DNA of 64,000 nucleotides from a candidate division KSB1 bacterium (GTDB lineage Bacteria > Zhuqueibacterota > Zhuqueibacteria > Thermofontimicrobiales > Thermofontimicrobiaceae). The notes beneath the pieces were generated by a model. It worked only from the letters and a program-made list of their open reading frames with translations. It made no database searches and was not told the origin of the DNA. Location: the NCBI GenBank assembly GCA_034506395.1, contig JAPDPQ010000021.1:32232-96231 (forward strand). The letters are read 5' to 3'. Positions 8,691-17,397 of the stretch are shown one piece after another. Numbering within the stretch: position 1 is the stretch's first letter; every line of letters begins with the position of its first letter. A program made the position numbers and the translations under genes.

Positions 8691-9986
8691 CTAAATGATG
8701 CCGACTCGCTGGAAAATCGAGTCAATATTTCTGAGATGCACTCGAAGATCGAAACATGCATCGATCTCAGATGGCGAAAGCACTTGACGAATTTCAGCGT
8801 TCGTCATGAGCAATTGTTTGAAAGATCCTTTATTTTGCCAAACCTGCATCGCACAATCCTGGACCAGTCGATATGCGGTCTCGCGCAACATCCCTTTTTG
8901 GGTGAGCGCTAATAGCACGGCTTGGGAGAATATCACGCCCTGAGTTTTTTCCAAATTCGCCATCATATTTTCCGGATAGACCAGCAATTGATCCATAATA
9001 GCAGCAAATCGGTTGAGCATATAGTCGATCAATATGGTGCTATCCGGGAGGATGATCCGCTCAACGGAGGAGTGGGTGATATCGCGCTCATGCCAGAGAG
9101 AAACATTTTCCATGGCAGCGAGCGCATTGGCGCGCACGATGCGACTTAGCCCTGCAATTTGTTCACAATTGATCGGGTTGCGTTTATGGGGCATGGCCGA
9201 GGACCCTTTTTGTCCCTTGGAGAAAAATTCTTCTACTTCAAGGATCTCAGTCCGCTGAAGATTTCTGATTTCAGTGGCGAATTTTTCTAAAGAGCAACCG
9301 ATCAGAGCCAACGTAGTCAAAAAGTGGGCATAGCGATCGCGCTGAACAATTTGGGTGGATGCGGGTGCCATCTTTAGATTAAGTTTTTCGCCCACCCGGG
9401 CCTCGATATCAGGATTGAGATGCGAGAAAGTTCCAACTGCTCCGGATAATTTTCCGACGGCGATCATTTCGATGGCTTGATCAAGCCGAGCCAAATGACG
9501 GCCCAGCTCATCGTACCAAACGGCCAGTTTCAAACCGAAAGTGGTCGGTTCCGCATGAACGCCATGGGAGCGACCGATGCAATAGCTGTACCGATGCTCC
9601 AGCGCGCGACGTTTGATAACCTCTCGAAGCTGAATAAGATCGTTGCGGATGATCTCTCCAGCCTCTTTCAGGAGCAGGGCATTGGCCGTATCTAATAAGT
9701 CCGATGAAGTCATCCCCAAATGGACGTAACGAGACGCCTCGCCGACATATTCCGCCACATTGGTCAAAAACGCAATAACGTCATGCTTTACTTCTCGCTC
9801 AATTTCTAAAATACGTTGCGTATTAAACTGTGCTTTGCCACGGATTTGTTCCATTGCCTCAGCCGGGATAGCCCCCAATTCGGCCTGGACCTCACACACG
9901 CAGAGCTCCACCTTTAGCCAGGTGCGAAATTTATTTTCTTCGGTCCAGATCGCCCCCATGGCCGGCAGCGTATATCGCTGAATCAC
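8691..9986 (-). CDS. purB: Adenylosuccinate lyase
   Basis: PurB cleaves SAICAR and adenylosuccinate, releasing fumarate, in purine synthesis. The 431-residue protein has the fumarase/aspartase fold markers: H69 in REVKHDV, the GMTSSDLLDT segment, H141 in GRSHGVHAEPTT, and the superfamily signature GSSAMPHKRNP at about 261-271 containing the catalytic serine. The length is normal. It starts with an ATG at 9986, only 9 bp downstream of htrA on the same strand, so it may be cotranscribed with the protease. A 297-bp spacer without a gene separates it from purC. Confidence 0.96.
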   Translation of the reverse strand: MIQRYTLPAMGAIWTEENKFRTWLKVELCVCEVQAELGAIPAEAMEQIRGKAQFNTQRILEIEREVKHDVIAFLTNVAEYVGEASRYVHLGMTSSDLLDTANALLLKEAGEIIRNDLIQLREVIKRRALEHRYSYCIGRSHGVHAEPTTFGLKLAVWYDELGRHLARLDQAIEMIAVGKLSGAVGTFSHLNPDIEARVGEKLNLKMAPASTQIVQRDRYAHFLTTLALIGCSLEKFATEIRNLQRTEILEVEEFFSKGQKGSSAMPHKRNPINCEQIAGLSRIVRANALAAMENVSLWHERDITHSSVERIILPDSTILIDYMLNRFAAIMDQLLVYPENMMANLEKTQGVIFSQAVLLALTQKGMLRETAYRLVQDCAMQVWQNKGSFKQLLMTNAEIRQVLSPSEIDACFDLRVHLRNIDSIFQRVGII

Positions 9987-9995
9987 TGCGCCTCC

Positions 9996-11201
9996 TCATC
10001 GGATTTCTTCCAATTTCAATGATAGGGAAATATTCCTTCCTTGGCGAATCACTCGCATCTCCAATACATCGCCACCTTTCACATCTGAGTTGTCGATCAC
10101 CGCCCAGACATCTTCTTTGCTATGGATCTCTTGCTCATTGATGGCGACGATCACATCTCCGATTTTAAAACCTGCACGACTGGCTGGGCTGTTTTTTTCC
10201 ACACCCGAGACAATCACGCCATCGGTTGAGCGCAAACCTAAATATCGGGCTAAAGAAAAAGTGATGTCCTCAATTTCGAGGCCGGTTCGGAATCTACGAT
10301 TGACTCTGCCAAATTGCCGTAACTCCTGAATGATCCGTTTAGCCCGATTTATCGGAATGGCAAAACCGAGACCAATGGAGGTTCCAGTCCGCTCACTCCC
10401 CGAAAAAATAAAGGTGTTGATCCCGATGACTTCGCCCACACTATTGACCAACGGTCCGCCGCTATTCCCACTATTGATCGCCGCATCGGTCTGAATCATG
10501 TCCTTATAGACCCGATTATCGCTTTGTTTGCCGAAATCCCGATCGGTTGCGCTGATAATCCCCTGGGTCACCGATGGCTGACCCATATCGAATAGACCAA
10601 ATGGATTCCCAAAGGCAATTGCCCATTCGCCGATGATCAGATCATCAGAATTTCCTAAGATGACGTATGGCAACGGTTCGGTAGAATCGATCTTGAGCAA
10701 CGCAATATCGGAAATATAATCCGATGCCACAACGTTTGCCTGGAATTTTTTGCCATTGGGCAGCGTGACGACGATCTCTGCCGCCTGGTTGACCACATGC
10801 TCGTTGGTCACGATATATCCCTCTGGGGAAATGATAAATCCAGAACCCAACCCTTTGACGATCTGCTGTCGGGTCTCTGGGAAAAAATGTCGGAAGAACG
10901 GATCATCGAACAACCAATCTCGGGAACGATACTCCCGAATCTGCAGCACATTGATCCCAACCACAGCAGGACTGACCAATCGGACCGCCTCTGTAATTGC
11001 ATTGCGCCGAGAATTTTCAAACGGCGCTGGCGTGGGAGCCGATCCTTGCATAGGGTTCTGATTCGTTGCCACATAACTAGCTGGCATCGCATTGGTGTGA
11101 AAGATCGGTGATTGCTGTCGTGGTTTTATCTTCGGTGCCACCATAAATCCGATCAAGCAGCCAATGACCAGAACTATCATGTGAGACCAAATCTTCTTCA
11201 T
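9996..11201 (-). CDS. HtrA/Deg family serine protease with one PDZ domain
   Basis: A periplasmic quality-control protease, probably anchored by an N-terminal helix (about residues 5-22). A low-complexity linker leads to a trypsin-like domain with the full triad: H135 in TNEHVV, D165 in YISDIALLK and S247 in GNSGGPLV. A single PDZ domain covers about 305-395. The 401-residue length and single PDZ resemble DegS or DegQ-like members more than DegP with two PDZ domains. The start is the ATG at 11201. It lies 9 bp before purB, an unusual neighbour for an envelope protease. Confidence 0.93.
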   Translation of the reverse strand: MKKIWSHMIVLVIGCLIGFMVAPKIKPRQQSPIFHTNAMPASYVATNQNPMQGSAPTPAPFENSRRNAITEAVRLVSPAVVGINVLQIREYRSRDWLFDDPFFRHFFPETRQQIVKGLGSGFIISPEGYIVTNEHVVNQAAEIVVTLPNGKKFQANVVASDYISDIALLKIDSTEPLPYVILGNSDDLIIGEWAIAFGNPFGLFDMGQPSVTQGIISATDRDFGKQSDNRVYKDMIQTDAAINSGNSGGPLVNSVGEVIGINTFIFSGSERTGTSIGLGFAIPINRAKRIIQELRQFGRVNRRFRTGLEIEDITFSLARYLGLRSTDGVIVSGVEKNSPASRAGFKIGDVIVAINEQEIHSKEDVWAVIDNSDVKGGDVLEMRVIRQGRNISLSLKLEEIR

Positions 11202-11582
11202 TTTTTTATCTCTGAAAGATTTCGTTGCGATATTTTTTGTGCAGATTGGTTAAAGTTTGATCATCTGATCTAACAGCTATTTCGTTACAAAAAATGGCAA
11301 GCTATCTGAGACCCTCCATGAATGTTATTCTGTTCAGCCTTATTAACAAAAACATTTTTCAATGTAACCTGCGGCTTACAGAGCATTCCAAATTGGATTT
11401 GGTACAGAGCTATTTGAATTGATGAATTCGCTTCCTCAAAAATCAAAAGAGAATTCGCACAGATTAAGCTGCGATGCTATGTGCAAGATGCCATACAGGT
11501 TCGTCCGATTCATAACCCAAATAAGCACCGCGCAGTTGAAAACTCTCAATGTTTGCTAAAAGTACACCTATTCAAATTCAAG
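11202..11582. other. Intergenic region between tal and htrA
   Basis: This 381-bp stretch shows no open frame of gene quality and no strong promoter boxes or hairpin. It must contain the promoter of the htrA-purB unit, but no confident hexamers were found. Confidence 0.4.
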
Positions 11583-12230
11583 CTATCGGGCTTTTACTTT
11601 TTCCCAGTCAGCTAAAAACCGTTCGATCCCTAAATCTGTCAATGGATGCTTCACCAATTGTTCGATGACTTTGAACGGGATCGTGGCAATATGGGCACCC
11701 GCCAAGGCTGCCTCAACCACGTGCAGCGGATTTCGAATGCTTGCTACGATGATTTCAGTTTTGAATTGATAGTTGCGAAAGATGGTCACGATGTCACGCA
11801 CTAAATCCATGCCCCAATCACTGATGTCGTCAATACGGCCAACGAATGGGCTGACGTAGCTGGCACCAGCCTTTGCTGCAAGCAATGCTTGTGACGCGCT
11901 GAAGATCAAGGTGACGTTCACGCGGATGCCTTCCGACTCAAGTTGTTTGATGGCGCGCAATCCGTCCTTGGTGATTGGTATTTTTACGACGATATTGGGG
12001 TGGATTTTCGCCAGCTCGCGTCCCTCTCGGATCATGCCATCTGCATCGAGACTGACGACTTCGGCGCTGACGGGACCATTTACCAATTGACAGATAGCAC
12101 GCAAAATATCTTCAAATTTCCCTGGTACTTTTGAAACCAAAGAGGGATTAGTCGTTACACCATCCAATACGCCCAGTGCCGCAGCTTGCCGGATCTCATT
12201 GATATCAGCCGTATCAATAAAAAATTTCAT
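11583..12230 (-). CDS. tal: TalC-type transaldolase / fructose-6-phosphate aldolase
   Basis: A 215-residue small transaldolase of the MipB/TalC type, either moving a dihydroxyacetone unit between sugar phosphates or acting as a fructose-6-phosphate aldolase. It starts [13 protein letters not shown] and has the DGVTTNPSL segment. The Schiff-base lysine is K83 in VVKIPIT, and a conserved [14 protein letters not shown] segment follows. The ATG at 12230 has GGAGG nine bases upstream; an upstream extension to 12263 is unlikely. It is 29 bp downstream of truA on the same strand. Sequence alone does not separate transaldolase from aldolase activity. Confidence 0.93.
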   Translation of the reverse strand: MKFFIDTADINEIRQAAALGVLDGVTTNPSLVSKVPGKFEDILRAICQLVNGPVSAEVVSLDADGMIREGRELAKIHPNIVVKIPITKDGLRAIKQLESEGIRVNVTLIFSASQALLAAKAGASYVSPFVGRIDDISDWGMDLVRDIVTIFRNYQFKTEIIVASIRNPLHVVEAALAGAHIATIPFKVIEQLVKHPLTDLGIERFLADWEKVKAR

Positions 12231-12259
12231 CGCAAACAACCTCCAGTTCAGATTCCAGA

Positions 12260-12988
12260 TCAATAGTAAATTTTCTCAAGGCAAAGTCCTTTTGCTGGGA
12301 CTGTTGGCCCAGCTTGGCTTCGGTCGCGGGATTCCAGAATGACGGGGATCTGTTCAATCGCAGTAAATCCTCTGCCGACATTGATCAGCGTGCCCAGAAT
12401 AATTCTCACCATGTGATGCAGAAAGCGATTGGCAACGATTGTTAAAATTATTAGATCGTCTTTTTGTTCCAATTTGATGAGCTCAACAAAACAGCGATAA
12501 TGTTCTAATGGCTGATCCACGTGACAAAAGGCCCGAAAATCGTGCTCCCCAAGCAAATATTGGGCGGCCAGATTCATTCGTGGCAGATCCAATTTGGATT
12601 TGTAGCACCAAACATACCATCGATCGATGGCTCTCTCTCGGGTCGTGATGGTATAACTATAGGCGCGTTTGATCGCATCGAAGCGGGCATGAAAATTTTC
12701 TGGGGCCTCTTCCGAAGCGATAATTCTTACATCCCTCGGCAGGTTGCCATTCAATGCAGCCGTTATGATATTTACTGGCATAGAATTGGAAATGAGGAAA
12801 TTGGCCACTTGCCCACGGGCGTGAACACCTGCATCGGTACGGCCAGCGCCATGAACCGTGATTTCTTGGTTGAAAATAACCTTAAGCGCTCGCTGAATTT
12901 CTCCTTGAACCGTCCTCAGTCCCGGTTGGTATTGCCAGCCATGAAAACGGGTTCCATCATATTCGAGCAATAGCTTTATGTTTCTCAT
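12260..12988 (-). CDS. truA: tRNA pseudouridine(38-40) synthase
   Basis: TruA isomerises uridines 38-40 of the tRNA anticodon arm. The protein starts [18 protein letters not shown], has the catalytic motif [14 protein letters not shown] with D52, and ends in the region containing [17 protein letters not shown] and the GLCLEKIYY tail. The frame is open to 13180, but the family starts at the ATG at 12988, giving 242 residues; ATGs at 12997 and 13009 are possible. No clear Shine-Dalgarno site marks the start. The gene lies between ecfT and tal. Confidence 0.94.
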   Translation of the reverse strand: MRNIKLLLEYDGTRFHGWQYQPGLRTVQGEIQRALKVIFNQEITVHGAGRTDAGVHARGQVANFLISNSMPVNIITAALNGNLPRDVRIIASEEAPENFHARFDAIKRAYSYTITTRERAIDRWYVWCYKSKLDLPRMNLAAQYLLGEHDFRAFCHVDQPLEHYRCFVELIKLEQKDDLIILTIVANRFLHHMVRIILGTLINVGRGFTAIEQIPVILESRDRSQAGPTVPAKGLCLEKIYY

Positions 12989-13223
12989 ACCACTCATATC
13001 ATCAATCATCAGACATTTTTGCTGCCCCATCGAAAATCGATTTGTGGTCATTTTAATTTGAATTGCCCAGAAAATCTCATCTCCGAGAAAAAACAAGCCG
13101 CGATTGAGTGATGCTGTGATGACCATGATGCAGCAATTTTGGGGAACCAATGAATAATCGACTGCCAGTCTCGAATTCATGTGTTTGGTTCAAGCTATTG
13201 CGTCGGTGTTGCGTGGTCATGAT

Positions 13224-14030
13224 TCAAAATTTTACTAGGATGAGAATTGCCATAAAAATAGCATTGATCCCCAAAACAAAATAATCAACATAATGAAACG
13301 ATAGTTCCTTGAATGTGGAGCGGCCTTTTCCTCCAACATAGCATCGCGCATCCATTGCTAAGGCTAATTCGTCGGCGCGCCGGAAAACCGAGACAAACAA
13401 GGGCAAAATGATGGGAAAAACGCTCTTGATGCGCTGGATCAGATTTCCATCGAACCTTGCGCCACGAGACATTTGGGCCTTTTGTAGCTTGTCCGCTTCT
13501 GCTAATAATGTTGGGATGAAGCGCAACGAAAGGGTCATCATCAGGGTCAACTCATGGGTTGAAATTCCGAAACGTTGAAGTGGCTTCAAAAACCGACCCA
13601 GCGCATCGGTGATCTCCATTGGCGAAGTGGTTAACGTCAATAGTGCAGCGAATAAGATCAGAATCGACAGACGAAGCGAATAGATCAGACCGTTTTTTAA
13701 GCCCACATCGGTAATATTCATTTTAATTAACGGCAAGGTGAGCAATAGCTGACCTGAACGGGTCAGAAGAACCTGGAAAAACAAGGTCAAAATAAGCAGC
13801 CAGAAAAAAGGGCGGAGGTTGCTAAAGACAAGGTATGGGGGGATTTTCGATAGAGCGATAATGATGACCAATAGCATAAGAGCCAACGCTAATTTTATCA
13901 AGCTCAATGTCACCATAAAAGTGGTCATCATGGTCAATATAAAGAGCAATTTCGTCCGCGGGTCGAGTCGATGCACGAAAGATTCTGATGGATAATAGAG
14001 TCCCAGAGTAATATCTTTTAAAATGGCCAT
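13224..14030 (-). CDS. ecfT: Energy-coupling factor transporter transmembrane protein
   Basis: EcfT is the membrane scaffold that links ECF ATPases to a vitamin or metal-binding S component. The 268-residue protein has about five or six membrane helices (around 28-60, 70-100, 115-135 and the C-terminus). It carries the coupling segment LRFIPTLLAEADKLQKAQ and SRGARFDG (about 188-195), with the Arg-Gly motif that contacts the ATPases. No ATPase (EcfA) or S component gene is in the window, so it is an orphan here. It has a strong promoter and diverges from the OPT transporter gene. Confidence 0.9.
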   Translation of the reverse strand: MAILKDITLGLYYPSESFVHRLDPRTKLLFILTMMTTFMVTLSLIKLALALMLLVIIIALSKIPPYLVFSNLRPFFWLLILTLFFQVLLTRSGQLLLTLPLIKMNITDVGLKNGLIYSLRLSILILFAALLTLTTSPMEITDALGRFLKPLQRFGISTHELTLMMTLSLRFIPTLLAEADKLQKAQMSRGARFDGNLIQRIKSVFPIILPLFVSVFRRADELALAMDARCYVGGKGRSTFKELSFHYVDYFVLGINAIFMAILILVKF

Positions 14031-14147
14031 TCAAACTCTCGTTTGAACAATCGCGGTGAAGACCCATTATCCGATTTCGACCGAGAAAAGGATGCCTCAC
14101 CGAAGACAAGCATAATCATTTGTTATGTTGATTCATTGGTTAGAGGC

Positions 14148-14176
14148 AATATAATAAATTTTATTTAAAAAATCAA
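14148..14176 (-). promoter_or_regulatory. Sigma70-like promoter for ecfT
   Basis: On the minus strand TTGATT (14176-14171) and TATATT (14153-14148) are 17 bp apart, about 120 bp before ecfT. It lies in the 301-bp divergent region 14031-14331, which holds no gene. Confidence 0.55.
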
Positions 14177-14205
14177 GTGGCTGGTCTTGGCGAGGAAAAT
14201 TTCTC

Positions 14206-14234
14206 TTGACTTTTTGATGATTTTATTTTAAGTT
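14206..14234 (+). promoter_or_regulatory. Possible promoter for the OPT transporter gene
   Basis: TTGACT (14206-14211) is followed after 17 bp by a weak -10 candidate TAAGTT (14229-14234). The -35 box is good and the -10 is poor. Its -35 is only 29 bp from that of the divergent ecfT promoter, so the two could be co-regulated. Confidence 0.3.
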
Positions 14235-14331
14235 GTATGGCAATTTAGCCAATTATATTAACGGCAATTCAACACTTACTTTCGCCTCACAAACAACCTG
14301 AAAATCTGAACCAACCTCGGGAGGAAACTTT

Positions 14332-16371
14332 ATGGCAGAAGCGAAGGCCTCATCGGGAGTGTCCTACAAGCCTTATGTGCCGGCAGATCAGAGTCTCAAG
14401 GAATTCACGCTGAAAGCATTGCTAATTGGACTGGTCATGTGTGTGGTGTTGGGAGCTGCCAACGCATACCTTGGGCTGAAAGCGGGGATGACGATCGCAG
14501 CAACCTATCCAGCAGCCGTCATCGGGATGGCGGTTCTCCGACTCTTCAAGGGGAATATCCTTGAGGAAAATATGGCACGAACCGTTGGCTCGATTGGGGA
14601 ATCGGTTGCTGCTGGCGCCATTTTTACGCTGCCAGCTTTTTTTATTGCCAAAATCTGGTATCCCAGCTTTTTTACAGCAAAAAATTACATTCTATCCGCA
14701 GTCATTATGTTGGTCGGCGGAATTCTGGGCATTATGTTTGTCGCCCTATTGCGGCGAGTAATGGTGGAGGACACAGAGCTGCCGTTCCCCGAATCTGTTG
14801 CTGCGGCGGAAATTCATAAAGCGGGTCGCGCCGGTGGGACGGGCGCCAAATTTTTGTTCAGCGCCATGGGCATCGGAGCCGTAATCCAGGCCATGATCCA
14901 ATTTAACATCTTCAAGAGCACCTGGGAACATTTTGTTGGCTTCGCCAAGAAGGTCATCGATCTCAGGTCTACTGGACAAGCGGTGGGACAAAGCGGCATC
15001 CTGTTAAGCTCGCCAGGTATCAGTCCCGCCTATATCGGCGTTGGCTATATCATTGGTCCTAAACTTGCGTCCCTTAACTTTAGCGGCGGACTGTTGGCGT
15101 GGGGTTTATTTGTACCGATTTTAACCTATTTCATTGGTCCCACATTGGTTCCCTCAGGAGAGGCGGAAACCGCAACGTGGATTGGAATGGCCACGAATGT
15201 GTGGCGGTTCATTGTGCGACCGGTCGCCATCGGTGGGATGCTAATGAGCGCGGCCTATACCTTGTTCCGAATGCGAAATAGCTTGGCGGTTGGATTAAAA
15301 CGCTCGATCGGCGATGTGAAAAAGGCCGCCACTGGAGAACATGTCATCATTCGGACCGAAAAAGATTTGAGCTTTCCACAGGTGCTGCTCGGCATTCTGC
15401 TAACTGCTATTGCCACATTCTTCATTTATCTTTATTTCGCCAAAGACCCAGTTGCCGCGCTGGTGGCAATGATCGTGATGATCCTGGCTGGGTTCTTTTT
15501 TGCCGCAGTGTCTGGCTATCTGGTTGGCATCATCGGTTCCAGCAATAACCCAATCAGCGGGTTGACCATTTCCACCTTGCTCATTGCTGCGATTTTGATG
15601 GTGGTTTTAGGGATGAAAGAGGACACTGGTGTCGCGGCAGTATTGGGCGTAGCGGCTGTGGTATGTGTGGCTGCGGCTGTGGCCGGTGAAATGTTGCAAG
15701 ATCTAAAGGTCGGTCATATCCTCGGTGGAACGCCATGGAAAATGCAGGTTGGCGATCTCATCGGTGTGACCTTGGCCGCGGCTGTGATGTTTCTGCCGAT
15801 CATCGTGCTTCACGAGGGCGACATCAAGACCGGTGGCACTGGTCTGGGCGGCGCCAAATATCCTGCCCCTCAAGCCAGCCTGATGGCATTGCTATCGCAG
15901 GGGATTGTGAAGGGCGATATGGCCTGGCCGCTGATTATTGTTGGGATGCTGATGGGCTTCGGATTGATCCTGATGCAGGTTCGCAGCCCGATGCTGGTGA
16001 GCGTTGGGATGTATTTGCCATTAGAAACGACCTTTGCCATTTTCATCGGCGGATTAATTAAGGGGATCGTCGAGAAAGTTAGCGCAGCGCGAAACCACAA
16101 TGCGGCGCAAAAGGCTCGCGTCGAGAACAATGGTGTGCTACTGGCTGCTGGGCTGATCGCTGGTGAGGCGCTCATTGGGCTGCTTTTTGCCTTACTCGCT
16201 GTGCTCGAAATCAAATATGGCTCGATTTTGCCAACGATATTCCCGTTCCTCCCATTGCCGTTTTGGGTGAGTTTATTATTATTGGTCTTTATCGGCTGGC
16301 TGCTGGTCCAAATCCCCATCAAAAACGCTGGCAAAGCAGATGAACCAGCGCCACCCAGCGCAGTGATGTAA
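14332..16371 (+). CDS. OPT family oligopeptide transporter
   Basis: A 679-residue inner-membrane protein of the OPT/YSL superfamily, proton-coupled carriers of oligopeptides or metal chelates. It has about 14-16 hydrophobic segments. N-terminal features include ANAYLGLKAGMTIAATYPAA and the NMARTVGSIGESVAAGAIF segment. The later SSNNPISGLTIST motif is the family's conserved NPISG site. It starts with an ATG after a GGGAGGAAA ribosome site and ends at a strong terminator. The substrate cannot be told from sequence; a peptide or peptide-like chelate is likeliest. Confidence 0.93.
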   Translation: MAEAKASSGVSYKPYVPADQSLKEFTLKALLIGLVMCVVLGAANAYLGLKAGMTIAATYPAAVIGMAVLRLFKGNILEENMARTVGSIGESVAAGAIFTLPAFFIAKIWYPSFFTAKNYILSAVIMLVGGILGIMFVALLRRVMVEDTELPFPESVAAAEIHKAGRAGGTGAKFLFSAMGIGAVIQAMIQFNIFKSTWEHFVGFAKKVIDLRSTGQAVGQSGILLSSPGISPAYIGVGYIIGPKLASLNFSGGLLAWGLFVPILTYFIGPTLVPSGEAETATWIGMATNVWRFIVRPVAIGGMLMSAAYTLFRMRNSLAVGLKRSIGDVKKAATGEHVIIRTEKDLSFPQVLLGILLTAIATFFIYLYFAKDPVAALVAMIVMILAGFFFAAVSGYLVGIIGSSNNPISGLTISTLLIAAILMVVLGMKEDTGVAAVLGVAAVVCVAAAVAGEMLQDLKVGHILGGTPWKMQVGDLIGVTLAAAVMFLPIIVLHEGDIKTGGTGLGGAKYPAPQASLMALLSQGIVKGDMAWPLIIVGMLMGFGLILMQVRSPMLVSVGMYLPLETTFAIFIGGLIKGIVEKVSAARNHNAAQKARVENNGVLLAAGLIAGEALIGLLFALLAVLEIKYGSILPTIFPFLPLPFWVSLLLLVFIGWLLVQIPIKNAGKADEPAPPSAVM

Positions 16372-16383
16372 AGTTATTATTTT

Positions 16384-16420
16384 GGGGGGACTCTTTTAAA
16401 GAGTCTCCCCGTATTTTATC
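16384..16420 (+). terminator. Rho-independent terminator after the OPT gene
   Basis: A GC-rich stem of up to 13 bp (16384-16396 with 16398-16410, one G-T wobble) centred on CTCTTTTAAAGAG, followed by GTATTTTAT. It starts about 12 bp after the stop codon. Confidence 0.8.
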
Positions 16421-16441
16421 ACTTGCTTTTGCAGGTTCAAA

Positions 16442-16666
16442 ATGATCAAAAGGATCAGAATTGAGGGATATACATCGTTTCGTGCACTCGATCTGGAGCT
16501 AAAGCCGCTCGCTGTCATTTTTGGACCCAATGCCTCAGGGAAAAGCAACATTTTAGATGCAATTTTTTTGATCTCTCGCCTTGCCACACAAAAAAATATC
16601 AATGAGGCATTCATCGGCCATCGCGGCTTTCTGTTAGAGAGCTTTCTAGATAGTGTGGAGAAATAG
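16442..16666 (+). pseudogene. Truncated AAA/SMC-like ATPase (N-terminal remnant)
   Basis: A 74-residue frame starting with ATG. It has the N-terminus of RecF/SMC-like AAA ATPases: MIKRIRIEGYTSFRALDLEL, then a perfect Walker A loop FGPNASGKSN (about 27-36) and LLDAIFLIS-like helix. Relatives are several hundred residues long and need Walker B, signature and C-terminal parts. Here a stop follows after the first helix, and the roughly 180 bp downstream show no continuation in any frame. It is best read as a remnant of a larger ATPase, possibly from a defence or mobile gene. It cannot hydrolyse ATP alone. Confidence 0.65.
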
Positions 16667-16845
16667 AAATATGGATCAATCTTTAAAATGAGAAACCTGT
16701 ACACAATTTTTAATTTAAGGTTCGAAAGAGAACCGTCCTCAAAAAAATCTTTGCCCAAGAAACAGACATAAAAACGTTGAATTTGGGAGTTATTTTTTTA
16801 ATCTAGAGTGCATATTGATGAAATTTCATACCGCATTTTTCTATT

Positions 16846-17232
16846 TTGAAGCTTATCTTTCAATATATTGCCAGAACAAAAGTGAAAGCGAACCTTTTCG
16901 ATCAGATTCCCGAACCTACCATCCAATTCGAAGAATTGGAGGACGGCACTATTATTTTGATTCAGCCGAAGTTTACTAATAAATGGCTGATGAGATATAT
17001 TCTCCCTCGTCTCAGCAAGCCAAATTTTCGAATTAAGCTCGACAGTTTCGGGAGCTTCGTTTGGAAACTGATAAATGGTCAAAATACCGTAGAGCAAATT
17101 GCCAATCTATTTCAGGCACGGTTCAAGGGAGAAATTGCCTCGGTTCATGAGAGGGTAGCTTTGTTCGTTCAAATGTTAGCTCGTCATGGTTTTATCCGTT
17201 ATAAAAATGATGCGAACGGATCAGCAAACTAA
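16846..17232 (+). CDS. PqqD-like peptide-recognition (RRE) family protein
   Basis: A 128-residue protein whose central part matches PqqD-type winged-helix RiPP recognition elements. KPNFRIKLDSFGSFVWKLI is followed by NGQNTVEQIANLFQARF and the C-terminal helix RVALFVQMLARHGFI. The N-terminus (KLIFQYIART, then IQPKFTNKWLMRYILPRL) looks like a free-standing family member rather than a fused domain. The start is a TTG at 16846 without a Shine-Dalgarno site. No precursor peptide, radical SAM or other RiPP enzyme gene is adjacent, so the partner is unknown. Family resemblance is good; function is not known. Confidence 0.72.
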   Translation: MKLIFQYIARTKVKANLFDQIPEPTIQFEELEDGTIILIQPKFTNKWLMRYILPRLSKPNFRIKLDSFGSFVWKLINGQNTVEQIANLFQARFKGEIASVHERVALFVQMLARHGFIRYKNDANGSAN

Positions 17233-17397
17233 ATCTTGCACTTGGAATTTCTCTTCGAAGTCGAATAATTCGTCGTTTCTTTTGCAGCACCGAATACAGC
17301 GGCGAGTTTGATCACTGAGCGGAATGTAATAAAAAAAACCAATATCGTAACGAATATTTTGAATCAAGCATGTGGGTGAAGACTGGGTTTCCAATTC

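Noticed and set aside
8449..8694. 81-residue plus-strand frame between purB and purC
   Set aside because: No Shine-Dalgarno site or recognisable motif, opposite to both flanking genes. Likely chance.
14332..16371. Reading the OPT gene as a metal-specific YSL transporter
   Set aside because: Sequence shows only the superfamily. Substrate specificity cannot be read.
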